This document shows, in pieces, positions 38,901-47,359 of a DNA stretch of 64,000 nucleotides. The first letter of the stretch is position 1; the number at the start of each line of letters is the position of its first letter. Position numbers and translations under genes: made by a program. Location: the NCBI RefSeq assembly GCF_018279165.1, contig NZ_CP047289.1:806001-870000 (forward strand), written 5' to 3'. Under the pieces are notes generated by a model. That model had not been told where the DNA came from. It did no database searches and saw only the letters and a list, made by a program, of their open reading frames with translations. The stretch comes from Falsirhodobacter algicola (lineage in GTDB: Bacteria; Pseudomonadota; Alphaproteobacteria; Rhodobacterales; Rhodobacteraceae).

Positions 38901-41900
38901 CGTGACCGGGTTCAAGCCGACACAGCTCCAGGCCATGGAGCATATCCGTGACCGCCGGGCTGACGTGATGGTCACCCTGCCGACGGGAGAGGGCAAATCA
39001 GTGCTCTTCCAGGTGCCGGCCCTTGCCCGCGGCCTGCGCAACCGTCGGCTCACACTTGTGATCTCGCCGCTGCGGGCGCTGATGCGGGATCAGGTCCTGC
39101 GTCTGCATGAACAAGGGTTCGAGGAATCGGTGGACTTCCTCAGCGGAGACCAGTCCCGCGAGGAACAGCGTGAGGTCTTACAAGGCGTTCTCGATCAACG
39201 GATCGTGATGCTCTACGTCGCACCGGAACGGCTGCGCGTGGCCAGCTTCGTCGATGTGCTGCGGCGCCGGATAGAGGCGGATGGTGGCCTGGAATACATC
39301 GTCTTCGACGAGGCGCATTGCATCAACCAGTGGGGCTACGAGTTCCGCCCCGACTACTTCTTCGCCTTTAGCTTCCTGATGTCGCGGCTGCGGACCGGCC
39401 GCCTTCCTGACCCGACACCGGTTCTGTTGCTCTCAGCGACCCTCACGGCCTCGGACCGTCGGCGGATGCGTGGCCTGCTTGAGCGACTGTCGCAAGAGCC
39501 GGACCGGCTGCCGCTCGCAATATGTCCCGATCCCACAACGCAGGTAAGCCCCCTGCGCGCGCATATCCGTGTTCGCGCGCATCAGTTGCAGGGGAATATC
39601 TTCGAGTCGGACGGCAAGGCGCTGCAGGAGCGGATCCCGGAGGTCGTGCAGGTCATCCGGACGGCCTTTAAAAATGCCGAGCAGACCGGACAGCGCAGCG
39701 CGGTGCTGGTCTTCGTCCTCTCCCGCGCTCATGCCGACACGCTGGCGGAGCAGCTGACGCGCGAGACGGGGCGTGAGGTCGAGAGCTTCCACGCCGGTCT
39801 CGATGGCGCTACACGCGAGGACATCTACGATCGCTTTCGGAGCGGCGAGTTCAATGTGCTGGTGGCGACCAAGGCCTTCGGGATGGGGATGGACATCCCC
39901 GATATCCACTGGGTCGTGCATCTGGCGTCTCCCGGATACCTGGAGGACTACCTACAGGAGGTGGGCCGGATCGGGCGCGGTGTCAGGGAGCGCGAGAAGG
40001 CGGGGCTCGACCGTCTTGACGCGCTGATGCTGTATTCGGGGCAGGATTTCGAGGCGATCCGGAGCATGCGGGCCGAGAGCGAACTACGAGTGCCGCAGAT
40101 TGACGAAATCGAGAAGCACATTCTGGAGGCGGTCGAGACGGTCGGAGACAGCCCCATAGCCTTTGTCCCACAGGACGGCTTCTCCGTCGAAAAGTATCGG
40201 ACACCAGCGAAACGTCGTGGCGATGCCACGCGCCTGCGCCTGGCGCTTCACTGGTTGGAGGAGGCAGGGCATGTCCTGCAGGCGGGCACGGTGCCGGACC
40301 TGCTCAAGATCCGCTTCTCGCCGGTTCGGCTGAAGCGAGTGTCCGAGGAGGACAGCTTGGCGGGGAAGGTCGCGGCGGCCATTCAGGAGGCGACGTCCAA
40401 CTCCAGCGTGCTGACCGAGAAGGAGCTGGCGCTTCCGGCGCTGATGCAGAGGATCTCGCGCAACGTTGCTCTGCGGACCGGTGACGATGACACGCGCTCC
40501 GGGGAACGCAAGGCCGTCATCAACCTCACCCGGATCCGGCGCCATTGCCGGATGGAGAGCCTCGACGCGACCATGTCTGCGATCGCGGACCTCGCGCGCC
40601 GCGAGGCACTTACGCTCGTTTGGTTGATTGATTACACGACGCGGCCCGTGTTGTCCGAGAGCGATGAACATATTTGGACCCTGATTGAGCGAGTGACGGA
40701 GGCAGTGCGCCGGTTGCTCGGAGAACTCAGCGGCACAGGCACGTTCCGCTTCGACCCGCACGACTGGTACGATCCGGCGCCATTCCGGCTGGTCGATCCC
40801 GAAGTTCGGAAACTTCCGAGGCAGTCCCGCGAACAGGTCGAACTCATCTTGCGAGAAAACCGGTTCCGGCGCAGCTTCATCAACGGCTTCCGCACTCTTG
40901 CCCGGGTGGTCGGGATCCGCCTCAAGCAGGGGCTCGATTCGGAGAGCGATCGTCTCTACTGGCAGGCCCGCTGCCCAGATACCGAAGGCCGGATCGCGGC
41001 GCGGCGTCTCGATCACCTCCTGCCGCAGGCCGCGGCCCTGTCCCGCCTGTTCCCCCCGAACACGAAGGACGGAAGCCTCGAGGTAGCGGATATCATTACC
41101 AAGATGCAGGAGGCGCATCCCGCCGGGACGTTCCACGCCTCGGATCTCTCCAGCCTGATCCGCCTGATGTCGTCGCTGGGGCTCGTAAGCACCTCGCCCG
41201 ATCTGTTGCCACCGTCCTACGTGCTGCAGCCGCAGGGGCGCGTGCCGGGGCTGGGGCAATACCCCGATCTGGTCGAGGAACTCGACAGCGTTAACCGCTT
41301 CGCGGAGACGCGGATATTCGGCATGGAGGTACATGCAAACCTGCCCGAAGAGGCGAGGGACCGGTTCGTGCCGGGCTACTTCGCCTGCACCGACGTGGAT
41401 GCGCTCAAGGGCTTCGTTGATGAGCAACTGGGCGAGATCGAGGACGAAACCGGGATCTTCGCCGAGAAGCGCGACCAGCTCCGGGCGACCCGTGCGACGG
41501 AGTTCTTCGATTTCTACCGGGCCTCGCCGGAACCCGCGCAATGGGCGGCGATGCAGCACCCCTACGACCGCCACCTGCTGGTGAATGCGGGACCGGGCGC
41601 GGGCAAGACCTCCGTGCTCGTGGGCCGAATCGTCCATCTCATCCGCGAGCAGCATGTCAAACCATCCGAAATCATGGTGCTGGCCTTCAACCGCGCCGTA
41701 GTCTTCGAGATCCGCAAGCGGGTCCGGGACCTGTTCCGCTCGCTCGGCTATGCGGCCTATGCGTCCCGCGTCCGGGTCCATACCTTCCACGGTCTCGCGA
41801 TGCGCCATCTGCGGGATGCGGCTCCGTCCGTGACCGAAGAGCTCCTGCCGACCTTCGCCCGCCGGCTGGCACGTGATGCCGCATTCCGGGCCTCCGTGGC

Positions 41901-43413
41901 CGGCGAGTGCCGGGCGCTTCTGGTCGACGAATTCCAGGACGTCAACGAGGAGGTCTACGAGATCATCCGTGCGCTGCATGCGGGGAGCGGAGACCGGGCC
42001 GGGATCATGGCGATCGGGGATGACGATCAGGACATCCTGCGCTGGAACCGCAAGCCGGCCCGTGTGGGCTGGGGGCGCCCGGAGGTCGAAGCCGGTGGCG
42101 TGTTCGCCGACCATTACTTCGGACGTTTCCGAGCGGATTTCGGAGGCGCGGACCTGTCCGAGCTGACACTGGGCGTCAACTTCCGCTCCAGCCCGGAGAT
42201 CGTCGAGAAGAGTCAGGAGATGATCAACGGCTTCTTCGGTCGCCGGACCCTCTCGCGACGACTCAAGACGGACAGGCTGCTTGCCGTGGACGGGGCGCCG
42301 TCGGGAACGGTGGAGCGTATCGATGCGCGGGGCTGGAGCTGGGAGCGAACGCTGGAGGAGGTCCGCGCCACCAGCCGGCGGCTCCTGACGGATAACCCGG
42401 GATCCCTTGCGGTCCTGTGCCGCTCCAACGACGAGGTGGCCAGTGTCCACCGGGCCCTCTCCGGCGTCTTCCCCGTCGTCACCGTGCAGAGCAGCGACAA
42501 CATCGCGATCCGCTCGCTCCGCCATGTGGCCCTCTGGCTGGATCTGCTCGAACGCGAGATCGCACAGCAGGACCAGGCCCTCACCGATCCGCTGCGGGCG
42601 CGCCTGCTGGAGACCTTCCACGCGGAGACGGACATTCCCGAAACCCGTGCCGGAGGCCGGATGGACCCGGAGCTCTCCGTGCTGTGGGACCTCTGCGCAC
42701 AGGAGACCGTCTTCCCCTATCTCTCAACGCTGGTCGAATTCCTGAAGGATCTGCGCAGCGACGAGTTGCAACGCCTTCTCGGCGCCACACGCCCCGAGGG
42801 CGAGATCCTTGTCTCCACGATCCACAAGGTGAAGGGGCTGGAATACGATAACGTCGTGGTGCTGCCGTCGCGGATGTCCTTCGGAGGCAGGGGCGCAGAG
42901 ATCGAGGCGAATGCGGCGGAAGAGGCTCGGCTGCTTTACGTGGCGCTGACCCGCGCGAAGTCCCGGCTGGTGTTCCATCTGGGCGATCGCGAACTTGCCT
43001 GGGCGGGAAAGACGATCACGCCGTTCGCGGGGGCGCAGGACGGTGGCCGCATCCTGACCGGAACACCGAAGGAGATCTTCATCAGCTGGTCGATGAACCG
43101 GTCACACTCCCATGGGGATCCCGGGAGCACCCAGACCTATATCGAGACATCGGTGGCGGTCGGTGATCCGATCCTGATCGAGGCGCCGGACCGATGGGCC
43201 GGGAAGGCGCTGATGCACCGATCGGAAACGGGGGGCAGTCGCCAGATCGGGGTGCCGTCCAAGGCCGTCGGGCAGAGCGGCAGTGTCGCGGATCTGAAGG
43301 TCAGTGCGGTGATCCGCTACGAGCCCAAGCCCGATGACCGTGCGCAGCCCTGCCCTAGCGTCGCTTCGCAGGGGTGGGGCTATGTCGTCTTGGTAGAAGG
43401 GGTACTGCGCTAA
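35908..43413 (+). CDS. giant cold-shock / DEDDh exonuclease / RecQ helicase / UvrD helicase fusion
   Basis: This 2,501-residue protein joins four modules. Residues about 33-110 form a cold-shock-like beta-barrel (GRGFGFLRIEGGKDNIFFHA). Residues about 370-490 are a DnaQ-type DEDDh exonuclease: Asp374 and Glu376 in VDLETDG, Asp431 in GHNAIGWD, His470 and Asp475. Residues about 1,000-1,420 are a RecQ-type SF2 helicase with motif 0 Phe1002/Gln1006, Walker A TGEGKS 1026-1031, DEAH 1134-1137 and motif VI QEVGRIGRG 1350-1358, followed by winged-helix-like regions. Residues about 1,875-2,360 are a UvrD/Rep SF1A helicase with GPGAGKT 1895-1901, DEFQD 2007-2011 and VALTRAK 2345-2351. All key residues are present. 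No ribosome-binding site is clear at ATG 35908; ATG 36004, at the start of the barrel, is an alternative. It lies alone between inverted IS remnants in a defence island. DNA processing in phage defence is inferred, not shown. Confidence 0.9.
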   Translation: MSPKFSALSPSKLAAQTEQPTLPSISPKALLKMPFLATVETVVSGRGFGFLRIEGGKDNIFFHATAALSNDQDLFLTLKEGDRLLCQIGSTLREPSNPAAVLWTVVAGRDWTSTGKPESQTELDRIRRYLFEKIGMEEIGRILKAGWYRRKWKESPPADLEDSVLQQVYATELAALSPGDFSSCLDAAQNCPFAFVAALDPMSDAADLHALLATFVPSQLAAVCAPRAEWAQVSGHRGKAGRLSEDHKVALLDWAALSSAGDPKSFRATWLKGDGAHEATFARQWLASGETVPRPLLSWLMTLLEKDLLQIGDLRDLAFRDAHAGVVLYHTLSDEDQERLQASWAHDPSAIGLALKDNPALARRLLETTVLAVDLETDGARIHQLGQADHRGSTRLEGSSLVGSLQQGLPDLVSALAQVRLAVGHNAIGWDWPILSRAVPSLPGTPVWDTLLVAFLLEPQALSHALGGDHTADADARAALELFLQQVERFDTSVHEAILTGCCTSTEELFTRLVDAERDDLSVARATPAVLEAVDRDLPLLLPDRLLQLLDWVPGYVIAPADPDTPLDPAFLEIRATRLFEALTAAQRRTPVVEVLMAVLQRAQAQGISVRRNMVPGWLTERLPWLEVALNGATELPDTESGCRVSPLPASLQWWAQAETWSGQAMLPDGPRMIIARSGAPAGALTKAPIREGTLLLGPTGGTVWAVRDPAADRLEMVGSWRSFHMITVPKTVKPVKGPGSSRTSRPLLVSRQTTVRDPGSRTQAEYWSEQLATLRSLPAESDTVPILLVSSTRSRTMLGLLETALAELGLGEKQPQHRSRREQLKRAVANRHCLVAGLDAWRDWAALAKDAGVTLQPVVDATPLEEWFALEAPARAEQEEGQDDGPRQFSTAMVLDGIDKRVEKWLRPWLRETGLAESARVPILLDPRLEDTRHLTGSAFKRLAIELAPWSSEESRRLKTVFAPLQIEREEAPSGMAAMEHFLVTHWQPSGAAGKNPVTGFKPTQLQAMEHIRDRRADVMVTLPTGEGKSVLFQVPALARGLRNRRLTLVISPLRALMRDQVLRLHEQGFEESVDFLSGDQSREEQREVLQGVLDQRIVMLYVAPERLRVASFVDVLRRRIEADGGLEYIVFDEAHCINQWGYEFRPDYFFAFSFLMSRLRTGRLPDPTPVLLLSATLTASDRRRMRGLLERLSQEPDRLPLAICPDPTTQVSPLRAHIRVRAHQLQGNIFESDGKALQERIPEVVQVIRTAFKNAEQTGQRSAVLVFVLSRAHADTLAEQLTRETGREVESFHAGLDGATREDIYDRFRSGEFNVLVATKAFGMGMDIPDIHWVVHLASPGYLEDYLQEVGRIGRGVREREKAGLDRLDALMLYSGQDFEAIRSMRAESELRVPQIDEIEKHILEAVETVGDSPIAFVPQDGFSVEKYRTPAKRRGDATRLRLALHWLEEAGHVLQAGTVPDLLKIRFSPVRLKRVSEEDSLAGKVAAAIQEATSNSSVLTEKELALPALMQRISRNVALRTGDDDTRSGERKAVINLTRIRRHCRMESLDATMSAIADLARREALTLVWLIDYTTRPVLSESDEHIWTLIERVTEAVRRLLGELSGTGTFRFDPHDWYDPAPFRLVDPEVRKLPRQSREQVELILRENRFRRSFINGFRTLARVVGIRLKQGLDSESDRLYWQARCPDTEGRIAARRLDHLLPQAAALSRLFPPNTKDGSLEVADIITKMQEAHPAGTFHASDLSSLIRLMSSLGLVSTSPDLLPPSYVLQPQGRVPGLGQYPDLVEELDSVNRFAETRIFGMEVHANLPEEARDRFVPGYFACTDVDALKGFVDEQLGEIEDETGIFAEKRDQLRATRATEFFDFYRASPEPAQWAAMQHPYDRHLLVNAGPGAGKTSVLVGRIVHLIREQHVKPSEIMVLAFNRAVVFEIRKRVRDLFRSLGYAAYASRVRVHTFHGLAMRHLRDAAPSVTEELLPTFARRLARDAAFRASVAGECRALLVDEFQDVNEEVYEIIRALHAGSGDRAGIMAIGDDDQDILRWNRKPARVGWGRPEVEAGGVFADHYFGRFRADFGGADLSELTLGVNFRSSPEIVEKSQEMINGFFGRRTLSRRLKTDRLLAVDGAPSGTVERIDARGWSWERTLEEVRATSRRLLTDNPGSLAVLCRSNDEVASVHRALSGVFPVVTVQSSDNIAIRSLRHVALWLDLLEREIAQQDQALTDPLRARLLETFHAETDIPETRAGGRMDPELSVLWDLCAQETVFPYLSTLVEFLKDLRSDELQRLLGATRPEGEILVSTIHKVKGLEYDNVVVLPSRMSFGGRGAEIEANAAEEARLLYVALTRAKSRLVFHLGDRELAWAGKTITPFAGAQDGGRILTGTPKEIFISWSMNRSHSHGDPGSTQTYIETSVAVGDPILIEAPDRWAGKALMHRSETGGSRQIGVPSKAVGQSGSVADLKVSAVIRYEPKPDDRAQPCPSVASQGWGYVVLVEGVLR

Positions 43414-43581
43414 GGCCCGAGGCCGCCGGAATCCGATCCGGCGGGTTGCACCTGCGTTAGTCGGGGGCCTGTGTCATAGCTGACGTCAGGCGATACGGAG
43501 GGAAGTGGACGCGATGTCCACACCCCGCTGCGAACGGCCGCTTCCCGTCCTCTCTTTCGAAGGCATGCGCTGTCACGGCAG

Positions 43582-43949
43582 CTGCTGGATGCGCAGGCAC
43601 CGGCACATCGCCCGCACCGAAAACTGACCCCGATGCTCGGTTACGAAAGCGTATCTCACTTTGCATCCCTGGCGAAATACGCGGTGGCCTTTTTTAGGAC
43701 GTCACGCTCCTCCAACACCCGGGCCAGCTCGCGCTTCAACCGGCGGATCTCGGCGTCCTTCTCTGTGTCACCCGACACCGCCTTCGCGAATTTGCGCTTT
43801 CAGGCATAGAGCGAGTGCGTGCCCACACCCAGCCGAGCCGAAACCTCCTTCGCCGGGTAGCCCAGTTCCGTGATCTGCGCCACCGCATCACGCTTGATAT
43901 CGTCGCTGAAATTGCCTGTGCCCATCATGGCCTCCTTGCCTCAAAGTTA
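43582..43949 (-). pseudogene. IS3-family remnant (right copy, inverted)
   Basis: On the minus strand orfA starts near 43928 (MMGTGNFSDDIKRDAV) but hits TGA where the left copy has TGG, after LYA. The orfA remainder and orfB start follow (RDVLKKATAYFARDAK, then MRYAFVTEHRGQFSVRAMCR), and the match breaks off near 43582 before the rest of orfB. It mirrors the left remnant at 33561-33717, with opposite orientation, both pointing inwards. It is clearly inactive. Confidence 0.88.
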
Positions 43950-44019
43950 GGGTCAGGACCCATTAATCGGGTAGCGACCACCTTGTCGGCGTGATTCAGG
44001 CTCCCGAACTGATGGGGGC

Positions 44020-44541
44020 ATGATGAGCAATCTTTTCTGGCTAAGCGACGAGCAGATGGCGCGGCTGCGGCCGTTCTTTCCAAAGAGCCATAACAAGCCG
44101 AGGGCCGATGATCGGCGGGTCTTGAGCGGAATAATATTTATCAATTGTAATGGCTTGCGTTGGTCCGATGCGCCGCCGGAATATGGTCCACCGAAGACCC
44201 TCTTTAACCGATGGAAGCGCTGGAGCGACATGGGTGTTTTCGCCCGGATGATGGAGGGACTTGCTTCCGAAGCCGCCGTCCGGAAGATAGTGATGATCGA
44301 CGCCACCTATCTCAAGGCGTACCGCACAGCTTCAAGCCTGCGGCTGAAAAAGGGGGCATGGCAGGCTGATTGGGCGGACGAAGGGTGGCATGAACACCAA
44401 GTTGCATGCCGTCACGGACGCGAACGGCCGCCCGATCAGGTTCTTCATGACAGCCGATCAGGTCAGCGACTACATCGGCGCGGCGGCCTTGCTGAGCAAC
44501 CTGCCCGAGGCCGAATGGCTATTGGCCGATCGGGGCTATGA
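44020..44541 (+). CDS. IS5-family transposase, N-terminal frame
   Basis: This frame gives the N-terminal part of an IS427-type transposase: FWLSDEQMARLRPFFPKSH, then GIIFINCNGLRWSDAPPEYGP and the first catalytic Asp in VMIDATYLKAYR (about residues 94-105). True homology ends near LRLKKG, around an A5G5 run at about 44345-44355, where translation must move to the +1-related frame to reach the rest. The tail beyond residue about 115 is an out-of-frame extension. Confidence 0.85.
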   Translation: MMSNLFWLSDEQMARLRPFFPKSHNKPRADDRRVLSGIIFINCNGLRWSDAPPEYGPPKTLFNRWKRWSDMGVFARMMEGLASEAAVRKIVMIDATYLKAYRTASSLRLKKGAWQADWADEGWHEHQVACRHGRERPPDQVLHDSRSGQRLHRRGGLAEQPARGRMAIGRSGL

Positions 44542-44773
44542 CGCCGACTGGTATCGTGAAGCCTTGCAGGACAAGGGCATCACGCCCTGCATCCCTAGCC
44601 GGAAGTCCCGAGGCAAGCCCGTCAAATACGGCAAACGCCGCTACAAGCGACGCAATCGTATCGAGATCATGCTCGGCAGGCTCAAGGACTGGCGCCGCGT
44701 TGCGACCCGCTACGACAGGTGCCCGAAGGGCTTTCTGCCCGCCATCGCTCTCGCCGCAATTGTCATCTTCTAG
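44390..44773 (+). CDS. IS5-family transposase, C-terminal frame
   Basis: The second frame carries the remaining DDE catalytic part: MNTKLHAVTDANGRPI, the second Asp in WLLADRGYDADWYR (about residues 42-55) and the catalytic Glu region RRNRIEIMLGRLKDWRRVATRYD (about 88-110). It is probably produced fused to the first frame by ribosomal frameshifting at the A/G run upstream, as in related elements; ATG 44390 could also start it. The full element may therefore be active. Confidence 0.85.
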   Translation: MNTKLHAVTDANGRPIRFFMTADQVSDYIGAAALLSNLPEAEWLLADRGYDADWYREALQDKGITPCIPSRKSRGKPVKYGKRRYKRRNRIEIMLGRLKDWRRVATRYDRCPKGFLPAIALAAIVIF

Positions 44774-44801
44774 CTTTGAAAATTAACGAGTCTGGAGCCT
44801 A

Positions 44802-45274
44802 AGAAATTTGACGTTGGGTTATTCGGCGTTAAAGGTAAAATTATAACTTGCCTTATTCTGAGCATATAATCTATTTGGTGTGCGTAAATTAATTCACGCA
44901 GATCAAGACATCGAAATGTGATGATGATCCGAAATTGGCCCTCGACAAAGCGTGGGATTTACACTGGCGGTCTATATAGCCGCGTAGTTCGAATATTTTC
45001 TATATGAAATCAAAACCACTGAACGTATCCTATTAACCCATTTGTGACATTTTAGACTATGACTTTGGTCTAGGCGGTGATCCACTGCAAGTTTCTTCGC
45101 GGACATTCACCTGACGCATACCTTTAGAACGCGTGGTCTAGCGAGTGTTGAGCACGTGGCGAACGGTAGGAATGTCAAGCTCCGATCATCCAGCCCATGC
45201 CACAAAAGAGAGTAAGTAAAAGTTATACACCATCCTTGTAGACCACCTCACAGAACGATAGCATCAGCGAAAAT
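44802..45274. promoter_or_regulatory. AT-rich leader of the Zorya operon
   Basis: About 470 bases with no gene and clearly lower G+C than the backbone. TATAAT (44865-44870) lies 18 bases after TTATAA (44841-44846), a plausible promoter. Just downstream is the 20-bp imperfect palindrome TGCGTAAATTAATTCACGCA (44881-44900; 18 of 20 positions symmetrical). The long leader before zorA suggests either distal regulation or a missed short RNA or gene. Confidence 0.45.
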
Positions 45275-47359
45275 TTGCCAAGTACCGATGATATTGGGGG
45301 ACACGTGCTTCACGACGTAACTTTTGCGATGGGCGTGGCAATAAAGGAGCGCATCATTGCACTTGCCGAGCTGTTGACAAAGTCGGAAAGCAGCCCCGGT
45401 TTGATCGCGGCTGGGCTAATCCTGACAGCTTTTGTCCTTGGAACTTGGTATTTTTGCAGAACGTATCGCCAGCTAGGGGCGATTCGATACTTTGATCGAC
45501 TCATTCGAGCCCATGATAGCATCGAGACATTTGCCTCTAGATACGACGACTTCAAGCATAGCTTGAAAGAAGACTACAAACGGCCAGGACCGCGGGAAGC
45601 GCTTTGGGAGGCTTGGGACGAGTTCAGTGAGACTGTCGTACCCGATGACATTGACGGACCTTTGAGGCTTCGCAATTCTATCCGCCCCGCTTCGTTTCTG
45701 AACATTGAAGACCTCGGCTTTGGGTCTGCAATTTTCCGTATCGTACCAAATACACTTGTTTCGACGGGCCTGTTTTTGACGTTCCTTGGGCTGGTCGCGG
45801 CGTTACATGAATTCTCGGAAAATATGAGCGAAGGTAGCATGGACGGGGCCATGCAGGGCTTTATGCAAATCGCTTCGGCAAAGTTTACAATGTCGTTAGT
45901 CGGTCTCTTCTGCTCGATCCTCTTTGCTTACCTGCTACGTGCGCGGCAGAACAAACTGGACTATGCACTACATCGGCTCTGCACCGGTATCGAGCGCCGT
46001 TTAGTCTTTGTCAGCCTCGAAGACATCAGCTTCCGCCAACTTCGCGCCGTTGAAGAGCAGAAGGCGCACCTGCAAGAGATAGGCATGAACCTTATCGCGC
46101 AGCTGAAAGAACCACTCGATGCTCTGCCCGGCGCCATCACATCTGCGATCTCGACCGAGATGAAACCGATCTTCGAAAAGGTCGGCACGCTCGGCACCTC
46201 CAATATGGAAGGTCTTGTTGGAGATCTTTCGCAGCAGTTGTCGCATTCAGTCGGCAACGCGCTCACCCGTGCGAGTGAATCCCTCGGAGACGCCACGGAA
46301 CGTATTGGTCTGATGATCGACCGTATGGGGTCCACCAACACCCAAGCGGGTGACAGTCTTCGCGATGCGCTCGACCAGATGTCGCGCGCTATGTCCGAGA
46401 TGCGGTCGGAGGTCGCCGCAAGCGGTCGGACGGCATCCGAGGCAATGAACGAGGGCGCGGAACGGCTTCTTTCCGTCATGAACGATACTCTCCGTGGTAT
46501 CAGAGACAACACCGGGCAAGGTGCCGAAGCCATGAGAACCGCCGCTGGAGAGATGCTCCGCGCAGCAGAAGGTTTCCGCGATACTCTGGAGAGTGCTAGC
46601 CAAGAAAGCGCGACGGCCGCTCAGCAGCGTATGGCGCGGAGCGCTGACCAGGCTGGTCAGGCCATTTCGGACGCAGGCAAGACCTTGCTTGAGAGCTTCA
46701 ATCAAACCAGCTCGGATATTGCACGGCTCGGCACCGAGATGGGCGGCGTGATAGGCAAGGAATTGCTCTTGCGACTTGAAGAAGTTGGAAACCATTTGTC
46801 CGACATGGCTGACGCGGTCCAACGCGGGGCTTCCGGGGCACAAAGTGCCGCCCAAGGCATGAATACCAGTGCAGATGCCATTCACGGCGCGTCCGAAGGG
46901 TTCCGGAATGCCAGCCAGAGCCTGGCTTCCGCGGCGGAGCCCATTCGCGCGTCTCATGCGCGGATCGAAACAACGCTGCGCCGCGTAGGCGATCTTGTTG
47001 AAACAGTCTCTGAAACCCTGATGCAAAACTCCGCCGCTGTGGCAGAGAATGCAAGCCACGTTCTGGAAAGCGCACAGGTCGCTCTTGGAAATGAACGCGA
47101 AGGCATACGTCGCAGCCTTGAAGCAACAAGGGCCGCGATGGCCCAGCTATCGAACGAGGCCGAAAAGCTCGACCACATTGACGAAATGCTCGGGCGTGCC
47201 CTGACGCAGTACAACGCGCAGCTTGAAGCCGCGCTCGGCACGGCTCAGGACCATGTTAGCCAGATGCGAGATGCTATGGCACCAGGTCTTGACACGCTCA
47301 GGAGCGTGGTAGAACAGGCCGAAACCTTCCTGCCGAGCCAGGCACGGGGCCGCGCATGA
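45275..47359 (+). CDS. zorA: Zorya system protein ZorA (MotA/ExbB-like proton channel with long tail)
   Basis: In Zorya defence ZorA forms, with ZorB, a proton-driven membrane motor that signals phage entry through a long cytoplasmic tail. The 694-residue product has membrane helices at about 43-60, 158-180 and 203-222, the last two in the MotA/TolQ-like core (VSTGLFLTFLGLVAAL and FTMSLVGLFCSILFAYLL). A roughly 450-residue helical tail rich in Ala, Glu and Ser follows, built of repeated coiled-coil segments. The TTG at 45275 gives this length; ATG 45329, eleven codons after a possible GTG, would shorten it by 18 residues and is also plausible. It overlaps zorB by four bases. Confidence 0.88.
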   Translation: MPSTDDIGGHVLHDVTFAMGVAIKERIIALAELLTKSESSPGLIAAGLILTAFVLGTWYFCRTYRQLGAIRYFDRLIRAHDSIETFASRYDDFKHSLKEDYKRPGPREALWEAWDEFSETVVPDDIDGPLRLRNSIRPASFLNIEDLGFGSAIFRIVPNTLVSTGLFLTFLGLVAALHEFSENMSEGSMDGAMQGFMQIASAKFTMSLVGLFCSILFAYLLRARQNKLDYALHRLCTGIERRLVFVSLEDISFRQLRAVEEQKAHLQEIGMNLIAQLKEPLDALPGAITSAISTEMKPIFEKVGTLGTSNMEGLVGDLSQQLSHSVGNALTRASESLGDATERIGLMIDRMGSTNTQAGDSLRDALDQMSRAMSEMRSEVAASGRTASEAMNEGAERLLSVMNDTLRGIRDNTGQGAEAMRTAAGEMLRAAEGFRDTLESASQESATAAQQRMARSADQAGQAISDAGKTLLESFNQTSSDIARLGTEMGGVIGKELLLRLEEVGNHLSDMADAVQRGASGAQSAAQGMNTSADAIHGASEGFRNASQSLASAAEPIRASHARIETTLRRVGDLVETVSETLMQNSAAVAENASHVLESAQVALGNEREGIRRSLEATRAAMAQLSNEAEKLDHIDEMLGRALTQYNAQLEAALGTAQDHVSQMRDAMAPGLDTLRSVVEQAETFLPSQARGRA

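Larger units (their letters stand above)
43950..44799 (+). mobile_element. IS5-family (IS427-like) insertion sequence
   Basis: Imperfect terminal repeats (left end TTAGGGTCAGGACCCATTAA, 43947 onwards; right end complement beginning TTAGGCTCCAGACTCGTTAA) match at about 16 of 21 positions. TA dinucleotides sit at both edges, in keeping with the TA-type target of this group. The 850-base length and two overlapping transposase frames are typical. It inserted at the outer end of the right IS3 remnant. Confidence 0.85.

Noticed and set aside
40084-42621. 845-codon minus-strand frame inside the giant gene
   Set aside because: Shadow of the helicase region, no recognisable domains.
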